The translations under genes and the position numbers were made by a program. 64,000 nucleotides of DNA. Source: Beaufortia kweichowensis. Taxonomy: Eukaryota > Chordata > Actinopteri > Cypriniformes > Gastromyzontidae. The stretch's first letter is position 1. Each line of letters begins with the position of its first letter. The notes under the pieces are model-generated. The model was not told where the DNA came from and searched no databases. It saw only the letters and a program-made list of their open reading frames with translations. Of this stretch, positions 12,401 through 24,500 are shown piece after piece. The stretch spans positions 13,618,721 to 13,682,720 of the forward strand of contig CM032794.1 in the NCBI GenBank assembly GCA_019155185.1. Reading direction: 5' to 3'.

Positions 12401-15382
12401 TAAGGTGCTGTAAGAGATGTTAGTCATTCTTGAATGTTTGCCAGACTTAGACGCTGAATTTGATACGAGCCCCACCCTACACAGACGCAGTTGAAACCGT
12501 TGTAATTAGAGATGGACCTACAGAGCAACAGCACATCATCTCAGTGTTGTGAAAAACAATAGTATCAAATGTTCTTACACCACAAACAAACAACCGACAA
12601 GTGCTTATGAAGCTAAATATCATGTTAAACTAGAAAAATCCACTTTTGGCTAGCCTTATATACGGGCTGCACCGTGAATGTGCAAAATGGCTGAAAGACA
12701 GAAAGGCCTTTTGATTAAACAAGGCCTTTGCTAAACAATGCTCGTAATCACATTAATGATGAATAACTTGCAGCACCTTTATTTAGATCTTGAATACTAA
12801 ATCGAATAAATATGAAATGATTTGTACACGCATATATAATGACTCGTATATTTGAATATTTAGTGTGACCCTGGGGGTTGTCTGATTGAGCTCACCACAC
12901 AGCTGGTTATCGTCATGGCTGGAAAACAAATGGTTGGGAACGTCCAGGAAGCCCTGTTGCCGTAAGGATTGAACTTTAAACTTTGACCCCTTAGAATGGT
13001 TTTACATGTATATTTCACATGTATTTTTAGAAAAAAAGTTATTCTCTATGCAAAACTAAAACAAATTGTAATGGTCCCCTGTGCTGGTGTCACAGACTTC
13101 TCAGGAACTTGTGGGGCAGCAGGAAGGGACGGAGTCATCCGGAATGTACGTACAGTAGATGGGAACAGGACCACGATCTGCAGAACTTCAGCCAGTTTGG
13201 ACTCTTCTATGAGTATCTGGAGATGGGTATGATAAGTTCAAATGCACATTTAGGCATTACTTGAAGTTGATTTACAGGAATATAAAGTCGCATAAAATGG
13301 TTGTTCAATTTGAGATTTTAATGCACTAAAAAATGTGTAATGTGTTGTTAGAGTGAAATGTTTCTTATGAAAGTACAAAGTTTTTGTTCTGAAGGCATAT
13401 GCCCAAATGACTGAAATTAGATTTGTAGACAAAATATAATTGTGCAAACATATTTTTGTTAAATAAAATTTTAGTTTTGTTGTGAAAAATTGTTTCTGGA
13501 ATGGACTGAATATTTACATTTATGCATTTGGCAGACACTTTTATACATTATACTATACATTTTTAATATAATGCATACAATATACATATGTACATTGTTT
13601 GGTATCTTTAATTGACAAAAAACTGACAAGTTTCTCCATCTTTTTACAAGTAAAACTCTTGTTTCCTGTGTGTTATGATAGTGATCCAGTTTGGCTTCAT
13701 AACACTTTTTGTGGCATCTTTTCCACTGGCCCCTCTACTTGCTCTCTTCAACAACATCCTGGAGGTGCGGGTAGATGCTTGGAAGTTCACCACACAGTTT
13801 CGAAGGCCAGTGGCTGCAAAAGCCCGCAACATTGGAGCCTGGGAAGAGATTCTTAATGTGGTGGCCATCTTGTCAGTGGTCACAAATGTAAGGTTAACTT
13901 GGCTCTTTGTTTAAATGACTCATTCCACAGTTTGTTTTATAGTGAACCGATGAGCAGTGCCATGTCCTTTTAAATGAGGAGCACTTTGTTGCAATTGAGC
14001 ATTAAGCACTAGTATAATCCATTGATATTTACTTCTTTTCTTTGTTTCTTCTTCTTTAGGCCTTCATTGTTGCATTCACCTCAGATATGATTCCTCGCCT
14101 GGTTTATCTGTATGCCTACCACCCAGGCAATGAGGCCACCATGAAAGGTTACATCAATGACAGCCTGTCATTTTACAACATCTCTCAGATTAATGACTAT
14201 AATCTACCGGAGCCTGGAGAAAACCCATCCTGGTTTAACAGCTCAACTATCACTACATGCAGGTGTGTGACCACCTGACTCTGAGATCCATAAATAGGGT
14301 ACAAATATTGACTGAATAATGTGAAATATTGTAGAAATAAATATTAAATTAACAGACTAACTGAAATGAGATTTATTGTCCTGTGCTCCAGCTAAAAGGG
14401 TGTTGCATTTTTTTAGTAATGTTACTTGTGTGTACTTGTAATGTTAATGTTTATTTTTGTAGTAGTGTAAAAATCATGCAGTAGTAGATAATTGGTTTTT
14501 TTTGTATTTAATATATTTTTAATTATTGTTAAAAATATATTTTAAATTTAAACTTTAAATTGACTCTTAAAATTACCATTTTACTTAGGAGGATTCATTT
14601 CATACTAGCTATTTATTTATTTATTTGACTAGCTATTTTTCATGCTACTATAAAAAAATTTTATTATAGAATTTTATTTTAGTTCAAATGATCTATCAGT
14701 GATAGTTTTTAAAAAAATTGTGCCTCTTGTGGACCATACTTGTGGAATGTGCTAATGTCATGTTACATTTTTTTTCTCAGGTATCGAGACTACAGATATC
14801 CACCCGGCCATGATAAGCAATATACACACACAATGCAGTTCTGGCACATTTTGGCTGCTAAACTAGCCTTCATCATCATTATGGAAGTAAGAGAATCTTG
14901 CCATTTTATTGTAGGAAACCTGTAGCTTCATAGTGTTAAAAAGAAAGAGTTAAACTTATCTTCATTTTCTCACTGGCTGTAAAACAATGCCACATTAAAG
15001 CTACAATTAAGCACAAGACTTTTTAGCATCTTAACAAATTAGCTCATTAGAAGATCAAATCTTGACTCTTTAGTATGAATGTTGTTTGTAGAATCAGAGA
15101 TTTTTCACTTCTTTTTGAACATGATGGCTATTTCTTTACCTCTTCTTTTAGCACGTGGTTTTTGTGGTGAAATTCTTTGTGGCGTGGCTGATTCCAGATG
15201 TTCCTTCAGAAGTGAAGGCCCGTATAAAACGTGAACGCTATCTAGTTCAGGAATACCTGCACAACTATGAAGTGGAGAAACTCAAGATGCAGATCAGTCA
15301 GAGTTTCACATTGTCCACGGAAACTGCCTCACTGCTGCCCTCTAGTCCAAATAAACACAAGGTGCTGTCTGAATGCATTTAA
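3465..15382 (+). CDS. ano5: Anoctamin-5 (TMEM16E), 5'-partial, 18 coding exons
   Basis: A TMEM16 family membrane protein; ANO5 is known in muscle and bone as an intracellular-membrane protein linked to Ca2+-dependent phospholipid scrambling and membrane repair. Exons: 3465-3523, 5872-5979, 7022-7090, 7375-7782, 7895-8010, 8995-9129, 9387-9492, 9612-9672, 10823-10974, 11479-11553, 11748-11976, 12183-12361, 12864-12961, 13096-13226, 13682-13887, 14060-14262, 14781-14886, 15152-15382 (stop TAA). All junctions are AG/GT and the phases join without a break, giving about 889 residues against 913 in human ANO5. The cytosolic N-terminal domain (FKDGVRRIDFVLSY, KIHAPWEVLATYA) precedes the membrane core. 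The five acidic Ca2+ ligands of the family are present: CDPGGCLIEL, FYEYLEM (two Glu) and NNILEVRVDAW (Glu, Asp). The segment RRQARLEYEWDLVDFEEEQQ favours ANO5 over ANO6, as does the slc17a6 neighbour. The first exon (ending LPGHRE) is assigned by phase only. I cannot tell which teleost ano5 paralogue this is. Confidence 0.93.
4221..4436. repeat. Non-autonomous DNA transposon copy (TTAAAGGGATAGTTCACCC family)
   Basis: The left end reads TTAAAGGGATAGTTCACCC followed by AAAAATAAAAATTCTGTCATCAT. The right end reads GGGTGAGTAAATGATG followed by a degraded inverted copy of the left end. This hairpin-like pair matches a short interspersed element very common in cyprinid genomes. It lies in an ano5 intron and has no coding capacity. 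Confidence 0.75.
4705..4900 (+). repeat. tRNA-derived SINE (HE1/V-SINE type)
   Basis: A tRNA-like head has a degenerate A box (GGTTAGTGAGTTGAAC) and B box (AGTTTGATTCCC). A conserved central domain follows (GAGGTGCCCTTGAGCAAG, then ACCCCTAATTGCTGCC). The tail is the LINE-like end common in fish (GGGATAAAACCATCTGCTAA, then ATAAATGTAAATG). This order is the architecture of vertebrate V-SINEs. The copy is old and sits in an ano5 intron. Confidence 0.8.
8690..8831. repeat. Internal part of the same cyprinid repeat family
   Basis: It contains CTTCTTCAGAACACAAAAGA and CCCATTGACTTCCATTGTAT, then a degraded inverted copy of the first block near 8805-8831. These are the internal hairpin segments of the longer members of the TTAAAGGGATAGTTCACCC family, by recall of the consensus. 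It is in the ano5 intron between 8010 and 8995. Confidence 0.6.
13510..13556 (-). repeat. SINE/LINE 3'-tail fragment
   Basis: TTTACATTTATGCATTTGGC followed by AGACACTTTTAT is the reverse complement of the tail shared by fish SINEs and their partner LINEs (compare the tail at 4860-4900). It is a fragment in an ano5 intron. Confidence 0.55.
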
Positions 15383-17555
15383 TATCACCGGGCTCTCAGG
15401 ACTACTCTGTGTACTCTGCATAGCATGATGGAGGAATCTAATCCTTTTAAACCCTTTATACAATTATACCTAAAAGAAAATCTGCCTGCCCTCAACTGCC
15501 AGAGCTTCATGCCCCAAAACATGAAAGGACTGGGCAATCTGCTTTTTGTGAATGAGGTTATGGAAAGATGATGCACTAATGCTGCTCTTCCAGGGAAAGC
15601 TATTGTCAGTTGCTAAGCATCACAGTGGAGAAATGCTTGATATAGACCTGAATCATTCAGCATTGAACCTTCTGGAATAAAGCCTTCACCCTGGTGCTCT
15701 TTAGGTTGCCTTGGGAGCCCGCTGCTGTAAAGGCACCATGTAAATAATTACAGTAGTTATTTTAATTTAAAGACTTTCTAAACCGTTTTCAAAGGCAATA
15801 AAGCTTTGTTTATGTTGAAATTATTTTTTATTTTTGAAGTAATCTGCATGTTTTATTTTTTTATTTTTGTGACTGTGAAAGAGATACATGTAGGCTGCAT
15901 GTCTTAATTTTTTTCTTAGTTTTGCATCTGTGAGTTTGTTGCATAGGCGCTATTAAGGCTAAAAAGCAGAAATGTTACTCTTAATAATCTATTTTACCAT
16001 CAGAGTATGTCTCTATACTTTTTTGTTTCAGGTTCAGTATAATGGTTCAGTATAATGCAAAATGTAACATTTCAGTGGGTTGGTGGACTTTGCCACTGTG
16101 GATGTTTTAAAAAAGGCTGTTGATATCTGATTAATTCTCAGAGAAGTTTGGTGGTCTATAGTGTTGCATTATAATGTGTCGGTATATTTGTCTTTCAGAT
16201 CATTTCAATTTTTGTTAAAAATCGAAATCCTTTGTACGTAGGCTTTCTTTAAAAACAAGGGCATGTATAACTATTGCTGTACCTTGTAAGAGATTTGCCA
16301 ACTGATATTTATTACTACAAACTGATCATATAGCCGATTCATTGTCTGGTCAGAATTAAGCAAGATTGAACAGGTTAAGCTTTATATTGTTTTTTGATAC
16401 AGATTCATTCTTTATGAGTCTGTCAAGGTTTGCACATGTTGTATCTGTACAATCAGAGGATCTTAAGTAAATGAACATTGGCTTTAATCATGACTAGGTT
16501 AACTCTAGTCGTATTACATGACATCAATATAAGCATTGCTTCTGCACAAAAACACTTATAGGAGTAGTTCAGGTTTTTGTAATCAGATGTCCATGCATCA
16601 ATGACAGTGATTTTCTGCATCTTTAACTTTCGTCTTGATAATTCTATTAGGTATGTTCATGTTGCTTGGACAAATTCTCATAGTGAAGCAACCTTTCAGA
16701 CATTCCCTGATAGTGTCTGTTTAAATAGTCTGTAGCTTTCAGTATTACAGTTTAAGGCTATTGTGTATAATGATAAAAATATATTATGAAGATAAGGAAC
16801 TGCACCCCTGCCGAATAAGTTGGTTTGTTGTGAATGACACGAATAAGATTCAGTTCTTACAGAACTGTACAAGCTACTTTGTTTGCATTGGTTTCATAGA
16901 CTTTTAACTCCGTATCAATCATTTCCCTCCACCATTGCTAAAATAATAACCTGATGCAAACAGATTTGGTTTAAAAATTGATTCTTTAACATTTCAGTTT
17001 CATTCTGTAACATTTGTTCATGAGCACTATTTACCCCATGTCAGCTGTTCTCTACAGGCACTTGACCATTGTCAACACTATGTTGGCCATTTTTTGTTTT
17101 TGCCATACTTAATTTTTTCCTTGTATTAGAAATTTTAGCCGGTCAAGTGATCTGTGCTGTAAACCTTCAATTTAGCCTAATATTTTGTGGATTCTTATAA
17201 ATACAGTTTACAGAATTATTCTTTATATTATGTGTCTATATACTTGTAAACTAAGTTTATTTAAAATATTTGTATACTTCTTCTCAGGCTGAAAGTAAAT
17301 GTGAGTGGGCCATTTTCAGTTGTTAAACATTATGCATATGGTTTTAGATGTCCCTTTATACACATTATGACACTCATGTCTTTGCCTTAAAACATAATTC
17401 ATATGGTTATATATGCATATATTGTTTTTTTGTCATCTGGCCACAAATGAGATATTGATGTAAAAGAAGGTTCTTGAAAAATTATTTAAAGATGGACATT
17501 TGTGTTTGCATTTCAACGAGTAATATGTGCCAAAATAAAGTATTTGAAGTACGAT
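15383..17555 (+). other. ano5: ano5 3' UTR and downstream sequence
   Basis: Non-coding sequence after the stop. AATAAA signals occur at 15676-15681, 15797-15802 and 17534-17539. The last is the probable distal cleavage signal because the sequence changes soon after and the next gene's promoter region follows. Which signals are used cannot be told from DNA alone. Confidence 0.5.
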
Positions 17556-17989
17556 ATACCTGTTTAAATGCTTGTTGTGCGCTCGCTGCAATACGGTAAA
17601 TGAACAGTAGATGACGCCAGCGCCTCACGTACGCGCTCAACTACCTGTTGTGATGCTTTGTAGACAACCACACTGACTGCTTTTGTAAATTACAGCGCAG
17701 ACTTCTCTACACAGTATTCTGTTTTATTTAAACGGGATTTCAAATAACAATAAATAAAATATTTTATCACATTAGCTAATCATCACGCTACAACAGCAAT
17801 TTACCATCTATTAGAAATAGCCTAAACATGTACATGTAAAACTTGATCAAGATTAAGCTCGCCTTTAAAAGTGGCATGCATTTTTCTGTGGAGGACAGTA
17901 AGACAAAGAGGGAGGGGGATTGCGAGGTGTGTATGAATTATTAATACACTTTTTTCCTTCACACAAGCACACGCACACTTCGAGGGGAA

Positions 17990-18774
17990 ACACCCCTCAT
18001 CCCGTTTCCATAGCACCGCCCCCAGGAGGCTTACACGACCTTTGATGGAAAACAAACAATACACATAAAATGCTCAAACTTCTAATATGACGTGCAATTC
18101 ATATATATGGAAAAAATGTGTTTTTGCTGCATGTAGCATTTAGTTTTAAGTACCTTAGGACTGAACGAAATAAAATGTGAATGGAAAGTGAACATTTTCC
18201 GCCCTCTCTAACCCCTCCCAAAGCAGTGAACAGCTGCTGGTACGCTGACGGGAGCGAGCCGCCTCGCGCACAGCGCACTCCTCGCTGGCACAGGAGCGGC
18301 AGCGGGAACCTCGCGCCGCTTTGGCTACACACGAGACTGTCGCTGACCTTGGTGCTGAAGGCGCTTTACTTCCCTTTATTGCCAATTAACTGTTACTTCC
18401 CACCGAAAACGCGACAGTACCATACAAGGATCAGGAAAAACATATTTACTTATTTTTTGTTGTTGTGTCTATTTCGATAACTCGTCGTTTTAAAGTGCGT
18501 TAATTTGTTGGTTGAGATGGCAGCGCATTCCCTCATCGCACGCGGGGCGGTTTATGATTTTATAATGATAAGTAGACATGCAGTGCCAGACCACTTTTGA
18601 TATCTCTCTCGTGTAGGCGTTTTTTTCTTCGCTCTGAACACTGTTGTGAATTTTCCTGATACGTCTTACTGAATCATTGATCCGCTGGGTATCGGTCCGG
18701 TATGCTCTGCCATCTCGCACTGTGACATGGTACTTTCACGTTAACGGAAAAACGAGGGATTATTACATTTGGAC
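17990..18774 (+). promoter_or_regulatory. slc17a6: slc17a6 promoter and 5' UTR region
   Basis: This is a GC- and CpG-richer stretch in AT-rich surroundings, densest at 18240-18370 and 18535-18550. It contains GC boxes (CACCGCCCCC near 18014, GGGGCGG near 18543), an E-box CAGCTG near 18231 and the RE1-like element at 18339-18359. The transcription start cannot be fixed; the 5' UTR must end at 18774. Confidence 0.55.
18339..18359 (-). promoter_or_regulatory. RE1/NRSE (REST binding) element
   Basis: Read on the minus strand, the two half-sites are TTCAGCACC and AGCG separated by the usual spacing. I count 18 of 21 matches to the canonical RE1 consensus, and 16 of 17 to its degenerate core, with mismatches at consensus positions 11, 14 and 20. 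It is about 420 bp upstream of the slc17a6 start codon. REST represses neuronal genes in non-neuronal cells, which suits VGLUT2. Confidence 0.75.
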
Positions 18775-21510
18775 ATGGATACTCCGAAAGAGCCTGGTTT
18801 TACTCCCAGCAAAGAGGGTCTGAAACAACTAGCAGGGAAGACACTGGGGCACGTGTACAAGTAAGATATTCTAACATATTATATCATCAAATAATATAGA
18901 ATAAATGTGTTACAGTACTAAATACTCATTCATAGCTATAACACAGTACATAGACTTTATCAGGTTTATCAAATTAATAACGTGTTTCCCAGTCTGTCTT
19001 GTCGTCACGCCTCACGGAGACGTGAATAAAATTATGTAATTCTGTATAATCTGGTGAGGAGGGGATGGAAGCATGCGAGTTTTCCTATATTTGAAGGTTG
19101 TCGATGTATAAATAAAATGCATTTACGGCTGAATAGTAATCGTTCAATTAGGATATTCCCTTGAGTGTGGCTTTTTTTAGAGACCAATCACAAATTCTCT
19201 CAATACCTGCAAAAACGAAAATAATATAAACCTATAAGAAAATCTGGTATACATGATTTTTTTATGTTTAGTTCGATTATTGAGTATAACCGATAATTGA
19301 GTATAATCCGTCTTGTAAAATATTCTTATTGAGAATACTAAATAATTATTTCAAATGAACATTCGTTATTTCGTTAGTGTAAAATACATTTTACAGCCAG
19401 CATTCCTTTGAAATAAACTGTCTGCATCTTTTTAATTTACTTGGCTTCCTCTCAGATTTTTTTCCCCCAGAAATTTTCCAGAATTAAGTGTCCAAATGCT
19501 TAGGACACTGTCTCGTGTGTCTTCTATTTGTTGTCTTTCTGACAATCGTATTACTGTTCTACTTTATGCAGATGAAGGCATTTTATGGCCATCCCGTCTG
19601 CAAATAAAACCGTATGTGTCTGAAACGAAATTTTATTATTTTTTGTATCGCAAGAAAGTAATTTTTCACATAATTTGTTAATAATAATTAAATAAATCAT
19701 TGTGTTAATTCTCCTGTGGATACATATAGCACTGTAATAATAGTAGAAATATTGTGTAAGCGAAGTTACCGAATATCAGTAGACGTTAAGCCCGTGTGAA
19801 TATAAATAAGGGTGAAGGTGAAAGGAATGCTGCAATGCGGTATAGTGCGCTTTACAACAGCACACGAAGCTAATCAATCAACATAATTAAAAATAATATT
19901 TTTGTGCCTGGTGACTTCAAAAAAATGTTAAAGAAATATGCAAACTATTTTTAAGGCTATTTTTAGAGCAACGGAGAATCTTTCCGAGTAGCTTTAGAAA
20001 AGACGTGGAAACTGTAAGTAGTTTCTAGATATAAGAGTTAATGCCCGTAGGATAAATTTCATTCGTTTGTCCAACGAAAATTGCTGCTTCAAAAACAAAA
20101 GAGTAAAAATTAGCTGTAGGCCTAGGGGTCAATTTGCTGTTGGTGTCTTATGAGGAATCTCATCATTTTTCTATGACTGGTGCAGGGTGTTAGAAAAGCG
20201 ACAAAAAACTGGCGAGAACATTGAACTAACTGAGGATGGACGGCCTGCCCAGTCGAAAGAGAAAAAGACACCTCTGTGCGACTGTACGTGCTTTGGACTT
20301 CCGCGCCGCTACATCATCGCCATAATGAGCGGCCTCGGGTTCTGCATCTCCTTCGGTATCCGGTGCAATTTAGGCGTGGCCATAGTGAGCATGGTTAACA
20401 ACAGCACCATTCACCTGAACGGAAAGATCATCATCAAAGAGGTTTGTGCGCGTGGCACGCTTGGATTTTCATGTCTACGTCAGCTTAGTGATCCCCCATA
20501 TACACTACCTTCAAAAACGTGCACTCACACATTCATTCTTGTTTTTTGTGAATACAACGATGACAATTTAAGGAATCTAACAAATAAAAAAATTATATAC
20601 AAATATAAAAAACCACAATGTGATGTTGTGCTTATTGGACGGCTTAACTTATTGTTGGCTTAAGTGCTGATGCAAAACATTGACCTTGGTGATTTCAATG
20701 TCATTGCCAGCAAATTGATTAACTCTTGAGTTGAAAACAAATCCAATACTCATGTCATTTAATTTTTGAGCACAAAAATCAATATTTTGTTGTTTTTTCA
20801 GCAGTGACTTTTGAAAATAAAGACTACTAATATCAAATTAACAAATGAACATGCTGTCAACGAAAATATTCACAAAAACATAAAATATTTACATTTTCAT
20901 CCTAATATTGTGTCTCGACTCAGCAGGTTCTACAACAACCTAATATTTTTCTGCATTTCTCTTTCGCAGAAGGCAAAGTTTAACTGGGACCCAGAAACCG
21001 TGGGAATGATTCATGGCTCGTTTTTCTGGGGTTATATTGTGACGCAAATTCCTGGGGGATACATTTCCTCTAGATTGGCAGCGAACAGGTAAAGCCAAAG
21101 CAAAGCAAAGCATTATTAATTCACACAGAACATATTTCAAAATGTCTCTATATTTTAATAAAAACAATTAGCTATCTAATACGTAGTATACATAAAGCTA
21201 ACCTTGTTACAATTAAATAATACCTTTCGTGTATTAAGTATTGATTTAAAATGAACAGTTATACAAGAGGTCACACATTTCTTGTAAAATTAATAAATCT
21301 AAGATAATTAAATAGTCTATAGATTTAATAAATATATTAAATATATCGTTTATTTTGTTTATTTTGTGTATTTTGTCTCGTTTAAGTTGTAAGCAATCGA
21401 TTTAACGTGTGATCTCGTGAATGAATAAATTTTGCAGAAGAAAAATCGAAAGGCACATCGAATTATATTTTAAGAAATATAATTAATTGGACAAAGACAT
21501 CAAGAGAGAT

Positions 21511-21558
<48 letters not shown>

Positions 21559-24500
21559 ATTGCAATGGTTGAGCAGTCTGTGCCTGAGGAGATCTTGAGT
21601 TTTCAGTAATGTCTGACTGGCAGAGTGGATGCTGACCCGTCGTGTGGATTGTAGGATTAGACTGTAGGAGCAGGTCTGTGCGGCATTCTCCACCTGTTAA
21701 TGAGATCCCGAGGGGAACCGTGTCTAATCTGCTCAATGAGGGGGCATGGCAACCAGCCCCGGACATGTTGCCAGAGGCTTTGCCCGTGCCTCATATATCA
21801 CACAGCAATGTTCCAGAAATAAATCTGCTATGATGTCACGACTGATTTGTGTGAAGCAAAATAAGCGAATGTTATCACATATTATATTACAAATGTTATG
21901 CAGAGAGCTTTAGCTCTATTGGCTCAGTCATTCAAATATGTGACTTGTTTGTTTCGTTCGTTGCGGAAATTATACAACAATTTTCACTTCATTTTCGGCC
22001 CTTGGTTGACGTGATTGAAATGTAATAAAATCAGCGAGTCGCGTGCTGGAGGACTCCCTAAATCCGATTAGCGTCAGTGCCGGTGGGAGGCTGAGGTGAG
22101 AGGGGCTTCAGACCTGACGACAACTGAAAACAAATGGAAAAGCGTATTTCCTTTGTGGTACTGGTACAGCCCGCCAGACCCAAAGCACCAGCCCTGCCAC
22201 CCAGAGCTCTCAAAAAAATCTCCTCGTATTTTTTAAACGAATGTAAAACATTAAAAGCAGATATTCATATTATTGTTGCATAGGAGTACTTATTACTGAA
22301 TAACATGTGTAAACTGTCAAGTGAATGCATTAAAATAAGTGTTTAACTAAAAACCAGACCACAATCGATCATATTACAAAACAAAGAAACAAACCCTCTT
22401 CTATTAACGACAAATCAAATTACGCTTGAAATGATATAAATAGCTGAAAGTACACGTACAGTATACAATTATGATTTCTCGGTAAAATAAAAAAGTTTTT
22501 TTATTTTTATGACCAAGCATTTAATTACGTTTCATGTATTATTCAGGGTCTTTGGAGCTGCCATTTTCCTCACGTCCACACTGAATATGTTCATCCCTTC
22601 AGCTGCACGGGTTCACTACGGCTGCGTCATATTCGTCAGGATATTACAAGGGCTTGTAGAGGTATATGTGACTGCCTTTCTTTTTGATAGCTAATTGATT
22701 ATTGTTGGCAAATGATCACAATGTCCTTATGTATGTAGTGTGCTTGTAACATTTAGATCTGCTGTAAATAGAAAGCTTTATTTATGTTATTAAATGAATC
22801 TTATTTTGTTATTGTGGAAATCCTGAATGGGAAAGACAAAACTCTATGACAATCAATTATGGCCTGAGGATATTTCTGAGAGAGTAGTATCCCAGGCTTT
22901 GTCTTTCATAGAGCTGTATTGATCTGTAGGGTACTGTGTGTGAGAGAGAAGCAACTGGATTTTTTCCATCATGCCAACGGTGTGGAATATTATTGAATTT
23001 TCAGTTTAATTCATAGACATTCGTAGAATTTTAGTCTTTAAATACATTTATGTAATGTACTTTGAAATTTTGTGTGTAATAATATTTTGATAAAACATTT
23101 GTATGAGCATATAGTTTTTCATGATCTAATGGGTTTTATTCTCATTTATGCTTTTCTAGGGTGTGACCTACCCAGCATGCCATGGCATCTGGAGTAAGTG
23201 GGCTCCTCCACTGGAAAGAAGCCGTCTGGCCACAACCTCCTTCTGTGGTAACTTACCTCCTCATACTCTTCTAAGACAAACAGTGGATGAGTGGATAATG
23301 ATATTCAGGTTTATTGTTATGATATTGAATGCTAAACACTGTTTATGTACAAAATGTACCTTCTTAACTTGTATGCATATGCACCAATTATACAACGATT
23401 GACTGAGATGGAAATATATTCAAACAATTTGTGTAGCCACACAGATTGTTTATGAGATTGCTCAACCATTATCTCCTTTATTTGGACATCTTGACAACAT
23501 ACTGCATGTTCTTGGTTCCAATCTTCATTTCTCCCTTTTTGTTGTATAGGGTCGTATGCTGGAGCTGTCATTGCCATGCCACTCGCTGGGATCCTTGTGC
23601 AGTATACTGGCTGGTCATCGGTTTTTTATGTCTATGGTAAGATTGTGTTTCTATAGTGTCTGAACAATGTTTACATCATAAACTGTCATTGTATAAATGT
23701 GCCTAATGATATGATGAGTGTATTTTAGTAAGTGTAGTATAGATTAACACACTGATACAGAGCATTGATTTTTCCTCTGCTGCTTCCATGTGTCTACATT
23801 GTGTGCTGACACAAAAACTGTCTGTCACTGTGCCAAGAATTTGCACCTCCTGTCCACAAAACAACAATGATGTGTAATCCAGTTAGTTATATGAGGATAT
23901 CACTTACATGTACCTGATATGGATCTTATCTTACTTCAGTGAAATGTTATCTTTTCTCCACTTCAAACACAATCAGTCAGACATGTCTGAATTGTTTCTG
24001 TGTAGGCTGCTTTGGAATTCTGTGGTATATGTTCTGGATCTTGGTGTCATATGAGAGTCCAGCTGAACACCCCACCATCACAGATGAAGAACGCTGCTAC
24101 ATTGAGGAGAGTATTGGAGAAAGCGCTAATCTGCTGGGTCCTGCAGAAGTGAGTGACCTTAAAACCTCAACACAAAACTAATTTACGTACAGATATGCTT
24201 TGAAAGCATATTTTTCAGTTCAAGAGTACAAAGCATAATGTGGCATTGTGCTGAGAGATGTTTGTTTTGATAGTGGGCCAGTCAGTTCTTGGCACAAGTC
24301 TGGGAAAAGATATGATAAATTCTGAATTTTCTATAGGTCAGGAGCTTTGAAGGAGAGAGCTGAGATGTTATCTTGCTGGTCTTGTTTTGATCCCAATAGC
24401 CCACCCTTCAAATCTCTTACCGTCTCTTTTTAGTCTCTGTTCTTTGCATCATTTGCTAAACAAATTTCCAGTTATTCTTAAAGTAAATAAATGCTTAAAG

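Noticed and set aside
18155..18480. Overlapping open frames upstream of slc17a6
   Set aside because: They lie in the GC-rich 5' region, on both strands, with no family resemblance; the VGLUT2 start at 18775 is clear.
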